Source: Bimastos eiseni (Eukaryota > Annelida > Clitellata > Crassiclitellata > Lumbricidae). Taken from it: DNA of 64,000 nt. Location: positions 20,038,358 to 20,102,357 of the forward strand of contig OY365810.1 in the NCBI GenBank assembly GCA_959347315.1, in the 5' to 3' direction. Position numbers and translations under genes: made by a program. The notes under the pieces were generated by a model. That model searched no databases and had not been told where the DNA came from. It saw nothing but the letters and a program-made list of their open reading frames with translations. The first letter of the stretch is position 1. Each line of letters begins with the position of its first letter. Below, piece by piece: positions 1 through 13,600 of the stretch.

Positions 1-26
1 CAAAAAGTGATATCGGTACAGCTCTA
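1..26 (-). mobile_element. End of a TAGAGCTGTACCGAT MITE cut by the window edge
   Basis: The reverse complement of this stretch reads TAGAGCTGTACCGATATCAC and continues into TTTTTG. It matches the left ends of the copies starting at 43437 and 47331. The element therefore enters the window from the left and ends at 26; bases 27-34 (actgtgag) would be its right-hand target duplication. Confidence 0.75.
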
Positions 27-622
27 ACTGTGAGTTAAGTGTGATACCATTTAGTACAAAGGGAAGGCTAGTGAGACCCATGGCTGACTTCAAACCCCAT
101 ACCATCAATGATGTGGAGCAGATGGAACGTTCTTTTCCTGTGAACTTAAAATAACTTTTTTGATAAAAGAATTTTTTTTGATAAAATAATCTTTTTTCTT
201 TTCATCACATAAATTTAGGACTAACGGACTTACTTATAAGTTATTGATTAATTAAGCAAGAACTTAACATTCCATTGAATTTTCTTTAAAATAATGATGT
301 TAATTTTAATTTCTTTTGGTTACATTCTCTAGGAGGCAAGCAAATCAGTAATTTTCCTGCTTGAATTGACTCCACCCACTTTCCGGTAAACATTAGAAAG
401 TAAAAACGTCGTTCATAACTTCATTTTTCAAATTTTATAACAAGGTTTTACATTGTTTTCACAAATAAAGTTATTAAATAATAAATATATCGTTATAGCC
501 TAGAGTGTGATGATACGCTATATGAAGAATATTGCTATAGACTCTGCATTGACTGTAGATAGTTCCCTTGGCTGTACACGTGGCAGCTTAAATACACTTT
601 GCCTATGGATGGTACTCGCTGG

Positions 623-1033
623 TAGTGGCGGGGCTGCATGGAAGCAAAATACACAAGTGCGTACCAAAAGAAAGATAAAAAATCAATTATCAAAAAAATT
701 ATTGTACATTTTTCAATATGTTTTAAATGAACGTCATTTATTTATTACCGAAATTTGATATCGCCCTTTTTCCAACATTTTTGGCTCAGAAGTGCACACA
801 CGCCTCGACGGCGCAATTACAGTTGTATTGCAGAGCAATTGTGGTGCGCGACGGACTTGCTCAAGGTCCCTACACAGTGACTCCCCGGACGAGGGTCGAA
901 CCCGCTCGCTCAGCGCACACTGAGCGTTACGGGCTGACCGCTCTAGCCGATCGGGGCCACCACGCCACACATGTGTGGAACATGCGTATTGCCGCCATTG
1001 CGTACCAAATTTTCAAGTCCAGTGCCGCCACTA
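623..1033. mobile_element. 411-bp hAT-like MITE with 8-bp target duplication
   Basis: The ends are inverted: TAGTGGCGGGGCTG at the left, and TAGTGGCGGCACTG as the reverse complement of the right end. It is flanked by the exact 8-bp direct repeat ctcgctgg (615-622 and 1034-1041). The related repeat at 52596-53200 is uninterrupted here and acts as an empty-site reference. The middle contains a tRNA-like SINE on the minus strand. Confidence 0.85.
775..975 (-). mobile_element. tRNA-derived SINE, copy 1
   Basis: On the minus strand the sequence resembles a class II (Leu/Ser-like) tRNA: an A-box region GATCGGCTAGAGCGGTC, a B box GGTTCGACCCT, then a non-tRNA tail running to TCAAATTTC. A second copy on the same strand is at 11281-11440. 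It is not a functional tRNA because the acceptor stem is not paired. Confidence 0.65.
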
Positions 1034-1499
1034 CTCGCTGGCCAGAATTGCCACTACTATTCGGTTCGTACCTGGATCCGGCAGATAGTTCATCCAAGTA
1101 CTCGGATTCAGTATGTTTATGCCCTAATCAAATGTTTATGGGCATAACTCAAAAATTGAGAAAAAAATATTGAAAAATGCTCAAAATAAAATATCGTCTA
1201 CCCACTTGAACGAGTCCTCCTTGACGAACTCCACTCCAGCAAGTTAAAAGAGTCCAGAAAAACCCATGTTTTTACTTTCACTATTATTTACTCACTAAAT
1301 AGTAGTGACATCATCATGTCTGTTGATGATAATCCTGGCAAGAGCCAGAAATGCGCCTCGGCATACACCAACGTCATTTGATGCACATTCGGCTTAAAAA
1401 TTTTAGGGGTATCAATATGTGATTCCTGCATAGTATACGCGTGAAAACGTTTAGATCCCAATATTTTTGACCGAGATATATAAGTTTGAATACAGTGAA

Positions 1500-1526
1500 C
1501 GAACTTTTGTGTCACCCTATATATTA
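1500..1526 (-). mobile_element. Mariner-like terminal repeat, solo end
   Basis: Read on the minus strand this is TATAGGGTGACACAAAAGTT. The same end occurs at 7991-8013 as TATACAGGATGACACAAAAG. Ends of the type TATACAGGGTG next to TA are usual for Tc1/mariner elements. The partner end was not found. Confidence 0.5.
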
Positions 1527-1606
1527 TTAATTTAATGATGATAACCAAATGATAATATGTCTTGGCAATTGGTAATGTATGTTTCTATTATATTTTTTTA
1601 ATACAG

Positions 1607-1694
1607 CACTTCATTATATCTGGTGTTTGCACTTATACTTGGTGCAACTTGTATTCGATCAACACTTCAGAACAATTACATGATTGTTGAGAAG
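1607..1694 (+). CDS. SLC12A8: SLC12A8-like exon (first in window)
   Basis: The acceptor is ...atacag and the donor GAAG|gtgaga. The first base completes a codon from the exon before the window, followed by 29 codons ending in MIVEK. The hydrophobic stretch [12 protein letters not shown] is a transmembrane helix matching the FVFLLGA...EK segment of vertebrate SLC12A8. It ends in phase 0. Confidence 0.87.
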
Positions 1695-4600
1695 GTGAGA
1701 CTTATGTGTAATGGGCTGAATACAATTTTTCTACTAAGTTAAAGCAATGTGTGTTGAAAACAGGTTCAGGCTGTTTGAAAAAAGCTTTCCAAATAGTTTC
1801 TGGTTTGACAATAAAGGGTCAGACTCCAACACCTACATTCCCAGAATAGTCTAACAACCATAAACCTAAACTGAAAGTTTCAGTATGGGTTTTTAACAAA
1901 ATTCTGATAGTTTAATAGGTGTATAGAAGACGTTTTTGAATAGAATTTTTTTATAATAAATTCCTATTTATCAGTTGGTAGGCTATTAGTGTTTTATTAT
2001 GGAAGAATTGCTGGAAGAATTGCATTCTGTACCTTTACCTACTACTTCTCTTTTACAATTAAATGATTTGGCATAACCTCTTCGTCTATTATTGCTATTT
2101 ATTTCCATATTTTCATGCCATTGCTTTAGATAACTGTCTAACATAGGTTTGCACTTAACTTAGGCTTGGTGCCTTTTGTAAGCAGTAATAACAACTTTAG
2201 ATAGTGTTGCCACATAAAGAGAACCTCATTATAGGTGTTCTTTAATTGCATTGCTGTTATGAGTTGGCCCATAAGCTGAGGATTGTTGACTCACCTTGTT
2301 TGAGTAAAATGTTCTGTCTGTCTCATGTTCTCAGATTCCAACATGTCTCACACATCTACATACTGCTTTTCACTTAAATTTGGACTGAAAATACAGATGA
2401 CTTGTGTGTATAATGTTAGGTATCCATTACTGGTTTTCTTCTCCTTGTGGGACTCTACATCTCTTCCATTTCCAGTGGAATGGGTGGACTGTATGGATCC
2501 CCACGAATACTACAGAGTATAGCCAACGATGGTGTCATTCCTGTGATCAGATGCCTTGCTAGAGGGGTAACTGTCAAATATCTTCTAATGCATATGTTTA
2601 ACTACCAGAAGATAATGTTTAAAGATAATGTTTGGGAATCACTGACATGTAAGTGCAGGTCATAGTTGTTTTTAGTCACACATTTATATATCTCTCTGTT
2701 GCTTTATTCACATCTATTTTCTCTGTTAAACACATGAATCTCTTGCAATTTTGATAGGTCCTTGAAAGGTGCTACTTCTATGCAAATAAACAGTTAGACA
2801 TTTATCTTGTGATTCAATGCTATAATAACTTAACTGTAATTGCATTAAGTTCCCTCAATAATAATTTTTAGTGACCCAAGAATTAACAGCTTGATCCAGA
2901 ACTTTCAAAATGCATACTAGCTAACATAACTAGCTGTTGGATAACTAGAGTGCGACAAACTGATTGGTTGAGTAGTAATTATGTTCTGTGTGTGTCACCA
3001 GCCATGTCAGTCGCTATTCATCCGCTGTGTCGTTTTGGCAGTAATTTGTAACTTGGTGGAGTTTACTGTTGTTGACTTTGCTTATCAGAATTATTACTCT
3101 TCCATTCTGCAGCAGACTTTTTCTGTTTTGATGGTATTTCTTCATCTTTGCCTACATAACTGCTCAAAAGATGGGATGGGATTCCTGATGTGTAGTCGAG
3201 TTTAAGATCTCCACACTGCATGCACTATATGTGGCCAGGTGATTTTTGTCTCAGAATAGGAGCCGTGTGTATATATGGAGTTATCACAATCTCACAAGAC
3301 ACTGGTAGTGCTTTGAGCCACCAACTGCCAGACTATGAAAATCTGCTCTGTTTTGCAACCAGCAACTTGAGGGAAAGCTGAGCGTGCATCATCTTCCACC
3401 AGTGAGGGATTACTTGGTGGTGGTTTCACTCCACACAATCAACTCAGTTTGGACTGGAGACTGTGTTAACTGTGGGTTGGAATCTGGTGATTGGGCTCCA
3501 TTTGTTTGTGTCGGTCCACCACTGGGGACTCCCAAGTTTTATGTGCAAGTTTCCATTCTTAGCCACATTCAGCATCATTTGGGCTAGCACAGAGAAGGGA
3601 TGACTAGTTTCCTCTTGAAGAGGCACTATATCAATTTCTGATCACAGTAACAATTCCAAGTACTCGTCTGAGCAGGTACCTCCAGGTGGACATTGCTGCC
3701 TTCTCTCTTCCCTTGACGATCTCTTGTCTTGTTACAGCTCAACGCTCTCTAATCCCCTCTCTCCCTCTATTCTAACAAATTTAAACTTCTTTCGATCACA
3801 TATATATATATATCTACGTAACCGGTAAAGATAGTAACTGAAAGTTACTTCTGAGTCATATCATACTGAAACTTCTAGTCTTGTTGTGAAGCATGGTCAA
3901 AATGTATTAAATGTTGAATCTTTCTTATCACTGAAGACTTAGTATTAATATTCTTTACAGCATACATAAAATTATAATACACTAATAATTGAAGTGCATG
4001 TTATGATAATTCTGTAATAGATGTAATGGAGTGTTACATAATAACACAAGTGATTGTAGCACAAGTGTTCTGATGATTTGCTTCTGTATCTATTTTCATA
4101 GAGAGGTGCAAATAAGGTGCCAGTGTTGGCCCTTTTGGTCATTTCTTTGATTGCGCTCATCTTCATATTCATTGGGCAAGTGAACACTCTTGGTCCAATC
4201 GTCACAATGCCATTCATGCTGACCTATGCTGCTGTTGACTATTCACATTTCGTCCTTGTCTTGAGTTACAACAAGTCACAAGACAGAGGGTCACTGGATG
4301 CAGTTTGCAGTGATGATGTGGAAGGGTTTGATTCTAAGCCCTCCCGGCCACTTGTCAGTGCTACAAACTATGAGTATGGAGCAGTGATTGAAAGAAAAGA
4401 GAAGGAACCAGCAAAGAGGATCATTCCAGACCATGGTGGATGGACTCATCATAGGAATTCAAGAGATGAAATTATTCATGATAAGACAGACATTTCAGAG
4501 ACAACTAGCCTCGCCATTGAAACTGATGCTACCAAATCCTTGCTTAGAAGTGGTAAGAAATTTTATCCCTGTATCACTCACCTATTATCACTTCATCTGT

Positions 4601-7600
4601 TATTCAATATATGCATAGTTGCAATATGCCCTCTAATTTTTTTATCACACATTTGCAGTAACCTGTACTTAAAATGTTGCAAATTGTTAATGTAAGATTG
4701 TTCCAGTCTGATGGTCCAATGCGTGAGAAGGCATTGTTCTTCCGTATCGATGTGCGGGAGCGAGGTACCTTAAAGTCTCCATTCACATTCACATTTCGTC
4801 CTTGTCTTGAGTTACAACAAGTCACAGGAGAGATGGGCACTGGATGTATGAGCCGCAGAATGCAAGGATTGACGACCTGGCTGGCTGGAGACGAGAACAG
4901 AGAGCTTTCTGATGTACTCTGAAGCCACACTGACCATTGATGTTCGTCCCATGAAGATGATCTTTAATGTGATCCTCTACTGGGAGCCAGCACAACGTGT
5001 CGCACATATAGATTGAAATATGCGAGAATTTTGCCAGCTTAGCAATCACTCAGACAGTGCAGTAGAGTACGGATTGAAGCTGTTGTATCCAGAACCTTGA
5101 CAGACCTGCAAGGAAACCATTGCAGTAGTCCAGATGAATCAGCACAAAGGATTGGGACAGGATTCATTGCGGCACCAATTGACAGATTTCGCATTTTGAC
5201 TAATCTGGCATAGTTGGTAGAGGCAAAGGTAATTGACATGTTGCCCAAAGACAGGTCTTCCAGAAGCACTCCCAGGTCCCAGACGATGCATTGTACCTTC
5301 CAATTAGGAAATGCTGTTTTGATCATGTCTTTGTTAATCCTCAAAGGTGCATGTCCAGTGCCCAGTTCTTGTGAATTCAGTTCTTTTCTGGATTCAGTCT
5401 CAAAGTGAAGCCTTCACTTTGTGTCAAATGGTACCACACTGAACACGCAGTATTGCATTATGCATTCTCGAGCAATACGTGAAGCCAGTGTTAGAAAGAC
5501 AACGGCAGTGTTATGCAATGAAAGTTATTTGTTGACACCGATCTTGGGAGTATTTTTGCGGGATGGTGCACTCTGTCATACATCAGCTGTGACGACGAAG
5601 TGACTTGACTACAAACTCCCATCACGAATAAAGCCAAAAGATTGGCCACCAAAATTCTCAGGATCTCTCATATTGAGAACTTGTGTGGTATTTTGTCCCT
5701 TAGCGTTTTTAAAGATCCTGAGCCAAAGAATGTCAATCAGATCAAACACCGCCCCAAGGGGCGTGGTGATCGATAGAAGTTGGGACACTTCAGTCTATGC
5801 TATACACTTAGAGTCGGTGCTGTCATTTAGCAAAACGAAAAACTGTACGCTGATAGTGTACGTCTGTAAGACCAAGGCAATAATGTTGTGTTGTGGTCTA
5901 CTTGGCCAAATATTTTGTTATACAGTGATTCTATGATGAACAAACTGTATTGTATGGCAGTTTTTTAAGAGAAACTGGTCCTCTTAATTTTTTTAAATAA
6001 ATAATGGCAACCACAGACCAGCGCCAGAGGCTTCTACACACATGTCTGTGGAAGCAGGCTGCTTTCAATAATTCCTTGGAGATATAATATTCAGTGATCT
6101 TGAGGGAAATAATTTTATTAAATATGTTTTTTATTTGGTTATTATTAATTATATAATTAATTTAATTAATTCAATTAATTTACAATTTAGTCTTGGTGCT
6201 ACAGACCTACAAGAAAGGCCTTCTTTCACAAGAATAATTGCTTGATAGAATCGAACATGCACATTACACCGGTAAGAAGATGGTAATGAACTTTCTAAGC
6301 CCATCATACGAAGGCCTACAGCAACTCCTGTCGCAGGCTGTTGGTCATGAAGGTCTTGGTAATAGAGCAAATTGTTTATCACATAATGCAGAAGACGAAG
6401 TGTTTTATCATTGCCGATGACACGCACGACAGCAGCAAGTAATAAGCAACGGTGTGGCTAGGTCAATACAGGGGTGTCAATCCCCCCCTTAGTGATATAG
6501 GCAAAAACCCCAGTCCCAAGAGCCAGGAAGACAAGATATTCCCCCCTAAGATGCAAAAAATGTCCCACCCCTACATGAAATTGAAGGCAATTGCCTCCGG
6601 ACTCCTCTATCTGGGCGCCCCTGGGTCACAACGTAGAAATGTATGACTACGGCCTTCCATAACCAGCTCGAGTGACTTGTCAATATCTCTTGTTTTGGAG
6701 ACAGTTCAGGAACGTGGCTTTGTGAATTGATTCTTGATGCATGGACAGAAGCATACATTGACTGGGTAGTGGGACAAGGTTAGATGGAGCTGGGAACATA
6801 ACATAACAAGGGTTTAAGGTGGTTCAATTTGACCTTTGCTGATTAATAGCCCAATTTTCCAAGTTGTCTCTTAAATGGTGTTATAGTGTCCACTGAGACA
6901 GCAGGCTACTATCATCCAAACCATTTCACAAGTCTATAACTCTTCGAAGACTCAGCGGCAGTTTCTGGAGCCCATGACTTCTCGCAATATCTCAAAAATT
7001 TCAGATTCATTAGTAGGCCTATTTGGTTTTCCCTCAATTGCAAGACATCAGTATTCTGTAGATCTTTGTACATCTAACAATGGCAGCAAAGTTGACAACA
7101 AACTGTAGGGTAAAATTTAAAGCAATGCGCCAAGGTAGCAACGTCCACGTCACTTGGCAGCCTTTTACTGCAGAAATTTACTTCATTTGCGAATGACCCA
7201 CTCATTAATGTTAACATTGACGAAAAAAAACAGAAATTCTGATGAAGTCCATGCTGGATACCATTGGATGCGTGGAGAGGTTTTTCAGCAATGAGACCAT
7301 AGACCTGGAAAAGAGAGTAGGCCTATTCAGCAAGACATGTGCGTTTCAGTATTAAATCAGCAGGCCCGTGGGCAAAGGGATGCGAAAAGTAAACCAATTA
7401 AAACGAAATCTGATCACTGTCTAGATTCTAGAAAGTTGCCCAAACTAAGTGAGTTTCCCAGCATTAGCTTAGCTATCATAATGATAGGCCTAAACCAAGA
7501 CGTTTGAGTTATTTAAGTTCAACATATTGGCATTGTAGCTGGGATGATCGGAGAATGATCACTTCATGCATCCATGCATATTAATTAAGTAACGTTACTA

Positions 7601-10600
7601 TGTGTAACAATGTTACTTACAATAGCAGTGTTACTTTCTATTGTAAGTAACATTGCTGTTAAATTTTGTTAAGTAACATGACTATTGTCAATTTTTAGAT
7701 AAGGCAATATCTGAAATTCTGAATAGTCATAAACTGTTACAAAATTTACTAATTATCTCTAATAATCTGCATTTAATCAGGAGTCCATCATCCACTCCAA
7801 GGCTTGGTGGGGGGGTTTTGCTTCCATCACCTTGGGGGGGGATAGAAGCCTCTGACCGGCTCAAAGCCAAATTTGTATCAGTATCTTTCATTTGACTTAT
7901 GTATGTACTGACAGAAAAGAAAAATGACAGAAAAAAATATGAAGCGCATTGAAGCCCTTTCTGAGAAAATGCATTTTGAAAACGGTGAATGAACTTTTGT
8001 GTCATCCTGTATATTTAGGTCAATTTCTGTCCAATCACGTGCCTTGAACAGACAGACAAACAAGTGACTTAGGTAATTATATAGACAGATTATTGTTATA
8101 GGGTTGTTTGATGAGGTATCCTATCAAAAGGTTGAAAATTAAAAGGGTACAATCAAAAGCACAATAAAAATGGCAAAAATTATAAAGGCAAACGTTCAAA
8201 ACAGCGCACGATCAAAAGGTTGACAATCGAAAGGGCGTTTAAAAGGACGTTTAAAAAGGCGACAATCAAAAGGCGCTCGTTGAAAAGGGCAACAAACAAA
8301 AGGGCGCACATTTAAAAGGGTGAATGTAAATGGGCCTAAATGAACAGAACGAGTCCGCCAGCGAAACTATAAACATCTTATAATCCATTGTAAACAAGGT
8401 TTAAATAGCGCGATTCAGTGTCATATTACACATAAAATTGGCCTATGACATAATTTTATGAAAAAGCACGATTAAGTGTCATCTTGTAAAGAATGTTAAT
8501 GTTTGTTCTGGTTTAATACTGGTGTCTGAGAGATTTCCTTATTAAACTTGCGACTCTAGATTATGAACATTGCCCCGTAAATAGTCCATAATTAGAACGC
8601 GAACCATAGGACTACAATTTTTGTCATGACTTATAGGCCGATTTTAATCCTTATGTCAGATTGAGCTTCTCTATAATATGACACAGATTCATGCTTTTTA
8701 ATCTTTGTTTGTAAGGATTACACGATGTTCACAGCTTCGCTGGCTGACTCGTTCTGTTCATTTAGTTATGTATGCACCCTTTTAAACATGCGCCTTTGTG
8801 TTTGTTGCCTTTTTCAATGTACGCCCTTTTGATTATCGCCTTTTCAAAGGTGCGCACTGATGATTTTCGCCCTTTTGATTGCGCCCTTTTGATTGCACCC
8901 TTTTAATTTTCACCCTTTTGATAGTACACCAGTTGATGATGGACTGTGTGTAATGTATTTGAGGGGACAAGTTGACTCTCGGGGTCATCCAGAGGCTCAA
9001 AAGAAGCTGCAGGTTAATCCAACCCTCCTGATCCCACCACGGCAAATCGGATCATGGTTTTATAATTGATCTGCTGTTGGTGCAAGACTGGTAAAAGATG
9101 ATGATGCATCCTCCATGAAGAAAATGATGTTGAAATCATTTTTTAAAAAAGGCTTGACAAAATAAAGTTTATTTGTATTTTGTATCTGTTTTATTGTTAG
9201 AAAACATTGTGAAACACGTGAATGCACCAATTACGAATCAGCCCAAATCTTTTTATTTTATCCTCTGTAATCCTTGGCTTTCGCTTTTTGGGGTAAGTGT
9301 CTGCTATCTTAAATAATTATTTAATTCATTATTATTATTTTTAATAAGATAATGTTAACATTGGAATGAATGGCCATCCTTGTCAATGCCTGGATAAACA
9401 AAAGTCCTTTGAAAGGCATTAGCATTGAATCATGACAGGCAGGCACTGGGACAAGTTACTGGTTTCACTTGGGTTATGTGAAAGTTTTCCCTCTCCCTGT
9501 CCTTTGGCTCTGAATAATTAACAAAGGACAAATTGTGTTTCAGTATCACTTTCCTTGACCTTTGCCACATCCGGTTCATGCTCGACTTCAAAACTTCCTT
9601 CACCATTTCTACCTTCATTGTAAACTCTAATCTTGATTACGGCTATTCCCTTCTCCACAACCTTGAATCCACACAAATCAAGCGTCGGCATCTTATAGAA
9701 AACTCACCAGAGCTGTCACCAGAACACCCAAGCATCATCACATTACTCCTATCATAAAAAATACCAGAACAAATTTAGTAAGTTACAATGCCGTGCAATA
9801 CTCCCAGCCCAAATATCTTTGTGAACTTTTCACCATCCAGCCAACCCATTCTACCTGATCATCCTCCTGTCTCAGTCTTTCTCAACTCCCTACTTACCTC
9901 AAGTTCTCAAACTAAGCCGCATCCAACGCTGCACCATGTCTCTGGAAAGATCTACCTCATGAATGCCGAAGTTATTCGGTTCCACTTTCAATGATAATCA
10001 TTAAAGATTACCACAAGAGGTCATTGCTGAAATTGGTCATCAGTTTATATTTTAAAAAAGGAAGTTGATTTTGGTAAGAAGTATTACTTCTTTTGGCAAT
10101 TATACTAGTAGTTCTGGAATGCGCTTATTGCGGTAAATCGATCTAGGGCAAATCTGAAGCAAACCGATTTCAGAATTGAAATTACCCAATTACTACTCTA
10201 CAGCCTCCCCTAAGGGGCTGTAGAATAATTGATAACACAGTGGAAGCGCAGGGCTGAGGAACTGAGTTTGACGCCCATATCCCTCAACGCCGTTGGTTAA
10301 ATAAGATTTATAATGTAATTGGCACCTTGCATGGCTACCAACAGCTAAATTGCCTCCTGTAGTTACTTTTCATCATACTATGTCTGTAATCATATTGCAC
10401 TGTTAAAATAACGAAAATTATTATTATTATTTTTATTGTTACCTTGAATCGAAGATTTAAAGTACAGCACATTGGAGTACTTATTTCATATTTTTGTGGC
10501 CAAACTGCTGAGTGACAGCTATGTAGATCGAAGCAGTCCGACATAAAGCATCTATCCGTTTTATTTATTTGGGGGATTTATATAGCGCCCATTCAAGAAC

Positions 10601-13600
10601 ATCTACTCAGAAGCGCTCCCGACCCAACCCCGGCTAAACTGTACGGTCTTAAGGTTGGCATAGAACAATGTGCTATGCATATTCAGCTTCAGTGTATCAT
10701 CAGGTATAACCTGTTGAAACACAAAATATTGATAATAATAATCATTGTCATTGTGACAAAGTCAATTGTCCTATGCACGAGCACAGACTTTGGCAGCAGC
10801 ACATCAACTACTTCTCTAAGTAAATAAGTAAGCATGTACCTTATTGATCTGCACACAAAAGCACTCGGAAAAATGTATGCATGTATGTATCTGGCTATTT
10901 ATATAGCGCCTTTTAAGAACCACTCGAAGGTGCTAAACATAGCTACTCGACAGAGTCATTAGAAAATGTCTCCTAGGCCTCAAGTGGTGCAATGTTGTGA
11001 ATTTGTAATGGAAGAGCATTCCAGTATGATTGTCCAATGCACAATCAATGAGTAATTAAAAAATGTGCAATCACAAAATGATCATGATAAGCTATTACAA
11101 AATAGGCAATCTTGCACTTGTGAGAAAGAGACAGCAAGCTATTAGAATTACAATTATCATAGGAATAGAATAATCAATATAGCATTTGGGTGATAAGACC
11201 ACGCCGGTTAGTGCGTTGGCATGTGGGATCTTTCGATTGTACAATTGAGGATGCAGTGAGTAGGTAATTTTTATTTATTTATTCTGAAATTTGATATCGT
11301 CCTTCTTCCTTCTTCCGACTGTTTTTTGCCCAGTGCCTCGACGATGCAACTGCGAGATCCCTACTCAGTGATGCCCCACTAAGTGCACACTGAGCATTAC
11401 GGGCCAACCGCTCTAACCATTCGGCCATTGTGCCACACTCAGAACTGTGAGTTCTGACTGTGCTAAAGTTGGTTGAAGTGCTTAATGCTTGTCGTTTAAA
11501 TCGAAATGCCTGGGCTATTGGGTACCCAGATTTTCACTACAACCAAAACGGTGAAACCTAGTTTTAAAAAGCTCTTTGGTTTTTATTCACTAATTTGTGA
11601 TGATGATCCTAACAATTGTATAATTGTTTGAGTACTTTTAAATTAATAATAAGTTTTGTGCATAAATTAAGACCAGGGAAACTAATACATTGATGTTTTA
11701 GTTAGCCTACCCATCCAACGTTTTGCTAGTCACTGTGTTCTCTTCCTAGGTGACATTTAATCTCTTAGTAGTTGGCTCAACACAATCCCTGAGTCTTTTG
11801 TCTTTCTGTGCTTAGCAGGGGTGCTGTTAACAATACTGGAAAAAAGTATTGCAATAGCAATACCAATACTTCCTAATTAAAAGTATCGCGATACCAATAC
11901 TTTTTCTGAAAAGTATTGCAGTACCAATACCAATACTTTTACCAATACTTTTCAATATGCTTGCTTAATTCGATCTTAGCACAAATTATAATTCATGCAC
12001 CGATAATTGTAGAAAATTTCTCTAGGAATCGCTTGGGCCAATCACAGGGGATCTAGGTAAGAGGAAGGGTTACTCGTCAAATTTCCGTATACATGCTCTT
12101 CTCTTAAACACAGATGTTGCCACAATCTGAAGTTTTCTTTTAGTTGAAAATTTGGTGCTTTGAACCTCTGATATTTTTTTGGGTATTTTGTTGACATACT
12201 CGGTAGTCATTCGTTAATTTGGTTTCACGACTAAAGGTTGATGAATCAGCTTTTTCTTCGAAAGGATCTAAAATTTCTGGCTCCTGAATATCACCCCCTA
12301 ACTGTTGACGTGAAGGAACATGGGGATTTTCCAGTCCTGCGCACATTGGTCCTTGGGCCATTCACAATGTCTTTGAAGTAGTCTTCAGGCAAGATGTTCC
12401 TCGTTCGAACACAATGCTCAATCTTCATTCCCTCAGTCCTATTCATTTTCAAGATCAACTTAATTCGCAAACACTCTAATATTAATTGGGCAAGCCACTT
12501 CTACCAGTGAACACACAAGGATATAGGCCTACTTCGGTCGTTTCTTTATTTAGGCATAATAAAATATTCCATCTGTTAGTACCAAGGCTTATATGGCCGA
12601 TAGAGATATAAACTTATCAAAGTGCAACGACTGACGTCGCATATTTCTTGAGAAATCATGTAAATTTCAGGGAGAAAAACTATTGGTTTCGAGCAGTGTT
12701 GGGCACGAGACCAAAACCTCGAGACCAAGACCGAGACCGAGGGTCCCAGAATAATACCAAGACTGCTGCTCTTTTTTAAATAAGCAATTCAATTTATTAA
12801 GAAGCTAAAACGAAATAACATGAACATTAATTTTATTTCTGAAGAATACTAATCTTAATAATTGTCCAAAAAACAGTTTTACCTGCTAGTCTGAACTTTT
12901 GCGAGTTCATCCCTTGGCTTCAGCCTGAGAATATCACATTAAAAATTACTTGCAGTATACGATAGGTTCTAAATAAGACATCTGACAAGTAGGTTAACGT
13001 TCCATTTAAATGATGTAGGCCTACTTGTCCTTGGAATTGTAGGTTCACAGTGACTACACATGGCCGACTGCATAATTGTTTAAAAACCTTGACATTTGTG
13101 AAAGCAAATTTTGAAATGGCTGGTTCCATTGCAAATGCATTTTTTGGCCCATAGTAACATGCATATACAGATATGGTCAGCACGTCATAAATCGATAACA
13201 AGCATATAATAATCTAATAATCAAAAATAACCAACAAATATAAAAGAAATTGCCCTGATACAGCAAATGATCAACGACGCTAACCTAAGACAGAGACCAA
13301 TCCCAAGACCGTTCTTTTAAGACCAAGACCAAGATCGACGCAATCGAGACCAAGACCAAGACCGATGCTTTCGAGACCAAGACCGCAGTTTTCCGGTCTC
13401 GAGACCGTCTCGAGACCAAGACTGCAGTCTCGAGACCACATCCCTGGTATCGAGTATCGTTGACAGGCTAAAAATAGGTATCGCGATACACATGCGATAC
13501 TTGCAAAATTAAACTATCGCGACACTTGCTGCAATACTGACAAAAGTATCGGCGATACCAAAGTATCGCGATACTTTATCGTGATATTAATAGCCCTGGT

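Larger units (their letters stand above)
135..1115. repeat. Dispersed repeat, copy 1 (interrupted)
   Basis: The outer parts (about 147-622 and 1034-1115) match 52596-53200, sharing for example agttattgattaattaagca, the block actctgcattgact...agatagtt, and ggatccggca. A short third copy of the right end lies at 63005-63085. Copy 1 is split by the insertion at 623-1033, which copy 2 lacks. No coding capacity was seen and the family is unknown to me. Confidence 0.75.

Noticed and set aside
7200..7380. Transposase-like reading CVERFFSNE...
   Set aside because: Only a few residues fit a hAT-type motif and the surrounding frames are closed; too weak to call.
9242..9292. Shorter version of the fourth SLC12A8 exon using the AG at 9240-9241
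   Set aside because: It would be 51 bp in phase 0, whereas the previous exon leaves one base; the 9201 start restores the phase.
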